NCBI RefSeq assembly: GCF_000330505.1
Contig: NW_004191732.1
Span: 156,835 to 168,381, forward strand
Reading direction: 5' to 3'
DNA length: 11,547 nt
Origin: Entamoeba invadens IP1
Taxonomy: Eukaryota; Evosea; Mastigamoebida; Endamoebidae
Below are positions 10,321 to 11,547 of this stretch, in pieces (within the stretch, counting starts at the first letter, position 1; every line of letters begins with the position of its first letter). Below the pieces are notes generated by a model. The model made no database searches, was not told where the DNA came from, and saw only the letters and a list, made by a program, of their open reading frames with translations. The position numbers and the translations under genes were made by a program.

Positions 10321-11014
10321 AAGTGACTTCCCAAGGTGTGCAAGTTAGTTTAAAGGTGTGCAAGTTAAGGTATAGTTCATTTATAATTTTTTTATTAAAA
10401 AAATAGAATCATTAATTTTTTGAAATTTTGAAAAAAAAAGATTATTTTTAGTTTAATTATTAATTATAATTTCGAAGTTATTACTAAACTATACTTTAAC
10501 TTGCACACCTTGTGACGTTGCAATTTTTAACTTTCACACTTCGAATACAATAAATTAAGCAACAATTTCGGGGAAGCGACCCAATGGAAATTATCGAAGG
10601 ACCAGTTCTGGACAACAGTACACATCTATTTGTAACAATAAACTGCACCTATTAAACAGACTATTTGTTATTGTTTGCTTTAAAATGGCACAGAGAAAAA
10701 CATAATGTTTATCATACTTCTTCTTGTCGCTTTAAATTACGCTAACACAAGAGACATCGACATTTATTCACGTTTTAAAAACAAAACAGTTTTTACATTA
10801 AACACATAGACAAACCATTACCCAATTTTTATAATTTAATTTGCTTTTTGTAGTTTATTAATTCAAGCACCGAAGAATTGTGTGTTTTTTGAAACAATTT
10901 TGAAACGAATAACATTTTTAATAAAATGTTTTTCAACTGAAATTTAGTCTTGCACGCCCTTTCCCTGTAAAAAAGACAAAAAATTTTAACTTGCACACCT
11001 TGGGGAAGTCACTT
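10321..11014. mobile_element. TA-flanked 694-bp terminal-inverted-repeat element (MITE-like)
   Basis: The left terminal repeat (10321-10347, starting AAGTGACTTCCC) is the inverse of the right one (10987-11014, ending GGGGAAGTCACTT). They match over 27-28 bases except for one extra G/C in the right arm. Both ends are directly bordered by TA (10319-10320 and 11015-11016), the target duplication of Tc1/mariner-superfamily elements. The interior has no transposase, so it would be non-autonomous and mobilised from elsewhere. It includes a less AT-rich tract (about 10565-10630) in which no gene is recognised. The core AAGGTGTGCAAGTTA occurs twice on the plus strand (10333-10347, 10353-10367) and twice inverted (10497-10511, 10987-11001). 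A degraded inverted copy may lie at 10949-10960. The tips do not start CAG, so the pogo-like enzyme at the left edge is not obviously its partner. Confidence 0.72.
10353..10511. repeat. Nested inverted-repeat pair inside the TIR element
   Basis: Positions 10353-10377 (AAGGTGTGCAAGTTA plus AGGTATAGTT) are the inverse of 10487-10511 with 24 of 25 bases matching, around a 109-base AT-rich core. The left arm is preceded by TA (10351-10352), but the right arm is followed by GTGAC rather than TA. A separately inserted TA-type element is therefore not proven. The pair could fold into a long stem-loop, or could be a subterminal transposase-binding array. Confidence 0.65.
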
Positions 11015-11203
11015 TATAAATATATAATTATCCCCGTTTTACCAAAATTTTTGAATATTTTATTTTATTATTTTTGTCAAAATTATAATTATAAACAACC
11101 AAATTAAAAAAACAATTTTTTCGTTTAAAAACAAAAGGTTGGTACCTTCTATTTAAAAGGTCTTGAAACAACATATACTGAATATATACTTATACAATTA
11201 AAT

Positions 11204-11547
11204 TTAAAAATTTTCATTTTTTGTTTTATCGAACATTTTCTGTATAATATCAACAACCTCCTCACACGTTATTCTTTCTTTCCGTTTTTGTGCCCACATC
11301 TCTTCAAGTAAACCCCTTTCAACATCACTAAGACACTTGTCATCTGGTCGCTTCCCATTGGAGACCAACTCGGGTATTTCAAAGAAATATTTCACGTCTC
11401 CAAAAGCGTCTTTCCATGCAAATGCCTCAAAGAAAGTAATACCAAGTGAATACACGTCTGCAGCAATTGAGTATTTCTGTCCATTCAACAACTCGGGTGC
11501 CATATACTTAGGTGTACCAACACCCTTGGTGAATGTCAAATTTGACA
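11204..11547 (-). CDS. Protein kinase C-terminal lobe, TMK-type; N-terminus beyond window edge
   Basis: The minus strand is open from the window edge to the TAA at 11204-11206, about 113 codons, and starts mid-domain. It begins SNLTFTKGVGTPKYMAPELL, the activation-loop end with the APE motif. Next come the helix-F segment AADVYSLGI with its conserved Asp, FEAFAWKDAF, and the closing KERITCEEV with the conserved Arg. The tail DKTKNENF ends soon after the kinase domain. The stretch closely parallels the TMK at 2254-7089 (MTFTKGIGTPKYMAPEIL, SSDVFSFGI, TERIGIKEV), so the two are paralogues. HRD, DFG and any ectodomain lie outside the window, so whether this is a full receptor or a soluble kinase cannot be told. 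The gene is convergent with the TMK. TAATT-type motifs just after the stop fit an Entamoeba 3' end. Confidence 0.9.
   Translation of the reverse strand, partial: SNLTFTKGVGTPKYMAPELLNGQKYSIAADVYSLGITFFEAFAWKDAFGDVKYFFEIPELVSNGKRPDDKCLSDVERGLLEEMWAQKRKERITCEEVVDIIQKMFDKTKNENF

Noticed and set aside
10546..10705. Short open frames inside the inverted-repeat element around MEIIEGPVLDNSTHLF.
   Set aside because: Competing frames of similar length exist on both strands and none matches a known transposase or protein pattern.
1..11547. tRNA or rRNA genes, CRISPR arrays, and LINE or SINE coding sequence.
   Set aside because: No cloverleaf-like GC-rich tract, regularly spaced direct repeats, or reverse-transcriptase motifs such as YADD were seen.

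Overview
The window looks like nuclear DNA of a protozoan of the genus Entamoeba. It is very AT-rich, its genes appear intron-poor, and its main gene encodes a signal peptide, a very long CxxC-rich ectodomain, one membrane segment and a cytoplasmic protein kinase. That is the architecture of the large Entamoeba transmembrane kinase (TMK) family. Traces of several DNA transposon families sit beside it, which fits a DNA-transposon-rich species such as E. invadens or E. moshkovskii better than E. histolytica. The species guess is inference from general knowledge, not something read from the sequence.

Layout. Positions 1-1428 (minus strand) hold an open, uninterrupted DDE transposase of the pogo/CENP-B-like type, with a helix-turn-helix and a D226/D342/D378 (DD35D) triad. 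It runs off the left edge. Positions 1429-2253 are AT-rich and contain a short GC-richer island (1648-1693) that could be the transposon end. Positions 2254-7089 (plus strand) are a full-length TMK, about 1,611 residues if read through two opposite one-base frameshifts. Both shifts lie in A-runs, at 2449-2453 and 4047-4054. Every kinase catalytic landmark is present, and a beta-rich MSP/ASH-like segment lies between the membrane and the kinase.

Positions 7090-11203 are a 4.1 kb stretch between convergent genes with no intact gene. It contains a decayed minus-strand coding fossil at about 7263-8700 that resembles a piggyBac transposase, then 1.6 kb of AT-rich DNA in which I see only hairpins. 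After that comes a 694-bp TA-flanked inverted-repeat element (10321-11014) with a second, nested inverted-repeat pair sharing the same 15-base core. Positions 11204-11547 (minus strand) are the C-terminal end of a second kinase, clearly related to the TMK kinase domain, running off the right edge.

How the parts relate: two kinase-family paralogues face each other tail to tail across a transposon graveyard, and a further transposon lies upstream of the TMK. The kinases would be surface receptors or signalling enzymes. The transposons are bystanders in function but may have shaped how the family copies are dispersed. I do not see a new multi-gene system. The most unusual items are the compensating A-run frameshifts in the receptor and the nested inverted-repeat element.
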